Assembly (NCBI GenBank): GCA_004213025.1 | Contig: SHBC01000012.1 | Location: forward strand, 1-20,431 | Length of the DNA: 20,431 bases | DNA from: SAR116 cluster bacterium | Lineage (GTDB): Bacteria; Pseudomonadota; Alphaproteobacteria; Puniceispirillales; Puniceispirillaceae | Reading direction: 5' to 3' | Part shown: one piece after another, positions 18,283-20,431 of the stretch | Position numbering within the stretch: the stretch's first letter is position 1 | Layout: each line of letters starts with the position of its first letter | The notes under the pieces: generated by a model | The model's input: the letters and a program-made list of their open reading frames with translations, nothing else | Databases searched by the model: none | Told to the model about the DNA's origin: nothing | Translations under genes and position numbers: made by a program

Positions 18283-19191
18283 TCACGCCTCGGGGTCCTG
18301 CTCGGCCGTGCCAAGCTCATCGGCAAGCCGGTGCGCCGCGCTGCCGGGGCGAAGCGGCGTCTGCTGGCTTTCATGCGGGGCCCATCCGGTCAGCGTGATG
18401 ATTTCGAAACTGGCCGGAATGCGGCCGTCCGGCGCGGCAAAACGCTGCTGATAGATTTCCGCCGCGCGCAGGAACAGCTGACGCTGCCCGGGCGTGCGGC
18501 TGCGCGCCAGAAGCGCGTTCTGCTCGCCCATCCCGCGCAGATCGGCCATCAGCCGGAACATGTCGGGATAGGTGATGGTCAGCCTGTCGGAATCGGCCAC
18601 CGGCAGCGCCAGCCCGGCCCGGCCAAGCAACCCGCCAACATCGCGAATGTCGGCCATCGGCGCTGTCCGCGGACTTGCCCCGCCGAACAATTCCTGCTCG
18701 GCCTCGAGAAGCGCACCCCGCAACTCGGTCAGCGTCGTGCCGCCAAGAAGGCTGACAAGGCACAGACCATCAGGTTTCAGCAGCCGCCGGATCTGCGCCA
18801 TGACGCCCGGCAGATCATCAATCCAGTGCAGAAGCAGGCAGGAAAAGACGGCATCGAAACTGCCGGCGGCAAAAGGCAGGCTGTCATATTCGACGGCCAG
18901 CGCCGGACCGGCAACACCGGCCATGGCGGCAAATTCCGGGGCCGGGTCGGCCTGGATCACCTGGCCAACCTTGCCGCTTGCCGCAATCTCGCGGGTCAGC
19001 ATGCCGTCATGGCATCCTAAATCGAGGCACAGCGGAAAATCACGCCGCATCAGCGCCAGCCTGTCGGCCATCCGCAGCACCGCCTCGCGCTTCAGAAACG
19101 CGAACCCGGCAAAGCCAGGCGCGGCGCGGGCACGGTTCCGGCGCTGGACGGCGCTGTCAAAAAAGCGCGGGATGGTCGGGGCTTCACTCAT
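18283..19191 (-). CDS. NDUFAF5-like SAM-dependent methyltransferase
   Basis: A 302-residue class I methyltransferase fold protein. It has the opening pattern of bacterial NDUFAF5 relatives: PRFFDSAVQRRNRARA (8-23), FAFLKREAVLRMADRL (30-45), then SAM motif I LDLGCHDGMLT (56-66). Later LPFAAGSFDAVFSCLLLHWI (105-124) and LLGGTTLTELRGALLEAE (148-165) also fit. The human relative modifies an arginine of complex I subunit NDUFS7 during assembly, so a role in complex I maturation is plausible here; BioC-type biotin enzymes are more distant. A GTG 51 nt further upstream (19242) is possible, but the ATG at 19191 agrees with family starts. It is divergent from comF, a common alphaproteobacterial pair. 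Confidence 0.82.
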   Translation of the reverse strand: MSEAPTIPRFFDSAVQRRNRARAAPGFAGFAFLKREAVLRMADRLALMRRDFPLCLDLGCHDGMLTREIAASGKVGQVIQADPAPEFAAMAGVAGPALAVEYDSLPFAAGSFDAVFSCLLLHWIDDLPGVMAQIRRLLKPDGLCLVSLLGGTTLTELRGALLEAEQELFGGASPRTAPMADIRDVGGLLGRAGLALPVADSDRLTITYPDMFRLMADLRGMGEQNALLARSRTPGQRQLFLRAAEIYQQRFAAPDGRIPASFEIITLTGWAPHESQQTPLRPGSAAHRLADELGTAEQDPEA

Positions 19192-19245
19192 GATGCGCGC
19201 ACCATCACCGATGGCGGGCCCGAAGGGCAAGTGAAAATGCACCTC

Positions 19246-19275
19246 CCGTCAGATGATCTACCGCCAGATGACCTG
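19246..19275. repeat. Two imperfect 15-bp direct repeats upstream of the methyltransferase gene
   Basis: CCGTCAGATGATCTA (19246-19260) and CCGCCAGATGACCTG (19261-19275) are head to tail and agree at 12 of 15 positions. They lie in the divergent methyltransferase/comF promoter region, next to the palindrome at 19288. They could be paired binding sites or a chance duplication. Confidence 0.4.
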
Positions 19276-19287
19276 CCACAAGCGGAC

Positions 19288-19303
19288 ATATCCTTAAGGA
19301 TAT
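19288..19303. promoter_or_regulatory. Perfect 16-bp palindrome in the methyltransferase/comF divergent region
   Basis: ATATCCTTAAGGATAT is a perfect palindrome, 29 bp before comF and 97 bp before the methyltransferase ATG. It is in a markedly A/T-rich patch, and TATATT right after it may serve as a comF -10, so a bound dimer would block or steer the promoter. It is a good operator candidate; no regulator can be named. Confidence 0.45.
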
Positions 19304-19331
19304 ATTTACCCGACCCAGTCTAGGCTGGGGC

Positions 19332-20123
19332 ATGATGGACCAGACCCGCCTCATGCCGGTGACCCGCGCCGCAACGGCCCGCACCGCCGCCGCCCTCGCC
19401 GCCGCGGCGGGGCAGCTGGCGACACTGCTGCTACCGCATCAATGCGTCCTGTGCCGGCAATTTGCCGACACGACCGGCCTGTGCGCCAGCTGCTGGGACG
19501 GGTTGACGCCGATTGCCGCGCCGCTCTGCGTTCGCTGCGGCCTGCCGCTCGGCCACACACTTGCCGAGGCGCTATGCGCCGGTTGCTGGACAAAGCCGCC
19601 GCCACTGGCCGCGATTCGGGCCTGTTTCCACTATGCTGACAGCGCGCGCGAATTGATCCTGCATTACAAACATGGTGACGGGCTGCAGCTGACGCCGCTT
19701 CTGGCGCGGCTAGGCGCGCGGCTGTTCATCGAGCTTGCCAGCGCACAGGCGCTGGTCATCCCGGTGCCACTTCACCGACGGCGCTATTTCCGGCGGCGCT
19801 ATAATCAGGCGGCGGAATGGGCCCGTCATCTGTGCCAATACACGGGACAGGGTATCTTCGCCCCGGACATGCTGATCCGCCACAGGCCAACGCGAAGCCA
19901 GGGCGGGCTGAGCCGGCATCAGCGGCAGCGCAATATCGCCGGTGCCTTTGCCGTGCCGCCACCCGCACTGCCACGCCTTGACGGCAGGCCGGTTCTGATG
20001 ATCGATGATGTGCTGACCACAGGCGCCACCCTGCATGAGGCGGCGCGGCGCCTGACAGATGCCGGCAGCGGGCCTGTCTCGGCGCTGGTGCTGGCACGCG
20101 TCACGCGCCTCTCGCACGCATGA
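19332..20123 (+). CDS. comF: ComF family protein (phosphoribosyltransferase-like, double zinc ribbon)
   Basis: A 263-residue ComF protein, linked to DNA uptake and processing of single-stranded DNA during transformation in competent bacteria. The N-terminal double zinc ribbon has eight cysteines in four pairs: 38/41, 51/54, 66/69 and 82/85. The phosphoribosyltransferase fold follows, with VIPVPLHRRRYFRRRYNQA (142-160), RSQGGLSRHQRQRNIAGAF (188-206) and the PRPP-loop motif MIDDVLTTGAT (223-233). All parts are intact. Start may be ATG 19332 or 19335; GGGG at 19327-19330 fits the second slightly better. Alphaproteobacteria often carry comF without being known as competent, so function in uptake is uncertain. 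A repeat array begins right at its stop codon. Confidence 0.92.
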   Translation: MMDQTRLMPVTRAATARTAAALAAAAGQLATLLLPHQCVLCRQFADTTGLCASCWDGLTPIAAPLCVRCGLPLGHTLAEALCAGCWTKPPPLAAIRACFHYADSARELILHYKHGDGLQLTPLLARLGARLFIELASAQALVIPVPLHRRRYFRRRYNQAAEWARHLCQYTGQGIFAPDMLIRHRPTRSQGGLSRHQRQRNIAGAFAVPPPALPRLDGRPVLMIDDVLTTGATLHEAARRLTDAGSGPVSALVLARVTRLSHA

Positions 20124-20217
20124 TTGCCCCCGGCCTGATTTTCCCTGGGCTTGATTGTCCCTGGGGCTTGATTGTCCCTGGGGCTGATTTTCCCGCACGC
20201 TTGATTTTCTGGTTCAG
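20121..20217. repeat. Array of about six 15-17 bp imperfect repeats between comF and grxC
   Basis: TGATT recurs at 20121 (the comF stop itself), 20136, 20152, 20169, 20185 and 20202, a spacing of 15, 16, 17, 16 and 17 bp. The two best units are identical: CTTGATTGTCCCTGGGG starting at 20151 and 20168. The outer units are decayed. The array fills the spacer and its last unit supplies a TTGATT that may act as the grxC -35. Confidence 0.75.
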
Positions 20218-20231
20218 TCGGCGGATATAAA
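20201..20231 (+). promoter_or_regulatory. Candidate grxC promoter
   Basis: The -10 TATAAA (20226-20231) has five of six consensus bases. TTGATT (20201-20206) lies upstream but at a long 19-nt spacing; with GATATA (20224-20229) as -10 the spacing is 17. The -35 falls inside the last unit of the repeat array. Start near 20237 gives a leader of about 30 nt. Confidence 0.4.
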
Positions 20232-20269
20232 CGCCAACAAATCCTAATGTGATGATCACGGACGCCAAA

Positions 20270-20431
20270 ATGCCGAAGGTCGAAATCTACACCGGAATGA
20301 TGTGCGGCTATTGCTCGAGGGCGCTGCGCCTGCTGGACAGCAAGGACGTTGTCTACAAGCAGATCGACGTCTCGATGAACGCAAAGCTCCGCGCCGAAAT
20401 GCGCGGGCGCGCCGGTGGCCGCACCTCGGTG
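20270..20431 (+). CDS. grxC: Glutaredoxin 3, N-terminal part (runs off the right edge)
   Basis: The first 54 codons of a glutaredoxin of GrxC type, a glutathione-dependent disulfide reductase in the cytoplasm. It begins MPKVEIYTGMMCGYC, aligning with the family start. The active site is Cys12-Gly-Tyr-Cys15, where most members have CPYC, so proline is replaced by glycine. YKQIDVSMN (29-37) and the glutathione-binding approach GRAGGRTSV (46-54) follow, and the conserved cis-proline just after lies outside the window. In-frame GTG 20249 and ATG 20252 lie upstream, but 20270 matches relatives best. In Alphaproteobacteria grxC commonly follows comF, as here. Confidence 0.9.
   Translation, partial: MPKVEIYTGMMCGYCSRALRLLDSKDVVYKQIDVSMNAKLRAEMRGRAGGRTSV

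Noticed and set aside
20121..20217. Possible CRISPR array at the comF-grxC repeats
   Set aside because: The period is only 15-17 bp with no spacers of about 30 bp and no cas genes nearby; it is a simple tandem array.

Overview
The window looks like a GC-rich alphaproteobacterial chromosome. The left edge is the 5' part of a 16S rRNA gene ending (on its own strand) in the GGAATATTGGAC block usual for Alphaproteobacteria. The protein genes are the familiar alphaproteobacterial housekeeping set: a DUF4167 protein, a DUF1178 protein, an NDUFAF5-like methyltransferase next to comF, and ubiG divergent from lysC. I would guess a free-living marine lineage such as SAR116, but that is weak inference.

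Layout. (1) Positions 1-339 hold the 16S 5' end on the minus strand. Its leader and a convincing rRNA promoter lie at about 340-650. (2) Positions 1023-3202 carry two plus-strand genes, an M23 peptidoglycan endopeptidase and a MOSC-domain protein. (3) Positions 3233-11263 carry a long minus-strand series read lysC > rodZ-like > ispG > hisS > prfA > prmC > DUF4167. hisS/prfA and prfA/prmC share ATGA stop-start overlaps. A rho-independent terminator separates lysC from rodZ, and rodZ and DUF4167 each have a candidate promoter. (4) ubiG (plus) diverges from lysC and converges on a minus-strand secA > DUF1178 pair. (5) Divergent from secA, a plus-strand set ppiC-type parvulin > argJ > mutT is tightly packed. 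(6) An NDUFAF5-like methyltransferase (minus) diverges from comF (plus). The start of a glutaredoxin gene (grxC) runs off the right edge.

The genes cover translation (16S, prfA, prmC, hisS), cell wall and shape (M23, rodZ), protein export and periplasmic folding (secA, ppiC), isoprenoid and ubiquinone synthesis (ispG, ubiG), amino acid synthesis (lysC, argJ), nucleotide-pool cleaning (mutT) and redox or complex I maturation (grxC, methyltransferase). PrmC modifies the RF1 made by the gene it overlaps. The rodZ-ispG-hisS order is also seen in Enterobacteria.

I find no phage, transposon, CRISPR array, toxin-antitoxin or defence locus, and no undescribed multi-gene system. The least explained feature is a scatter of short tandem repeats with unrelated sequences but a shared unit length of about 15-17 bp. 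They occur inside rodZ, inside the DUF1178 gene, and in three spacers. Other items worth a look are a perfect DnaA box in the rodZ leader, several operator-like palindromes in divergent promoter regions, and a CGYC active site in the glutaredoxin.
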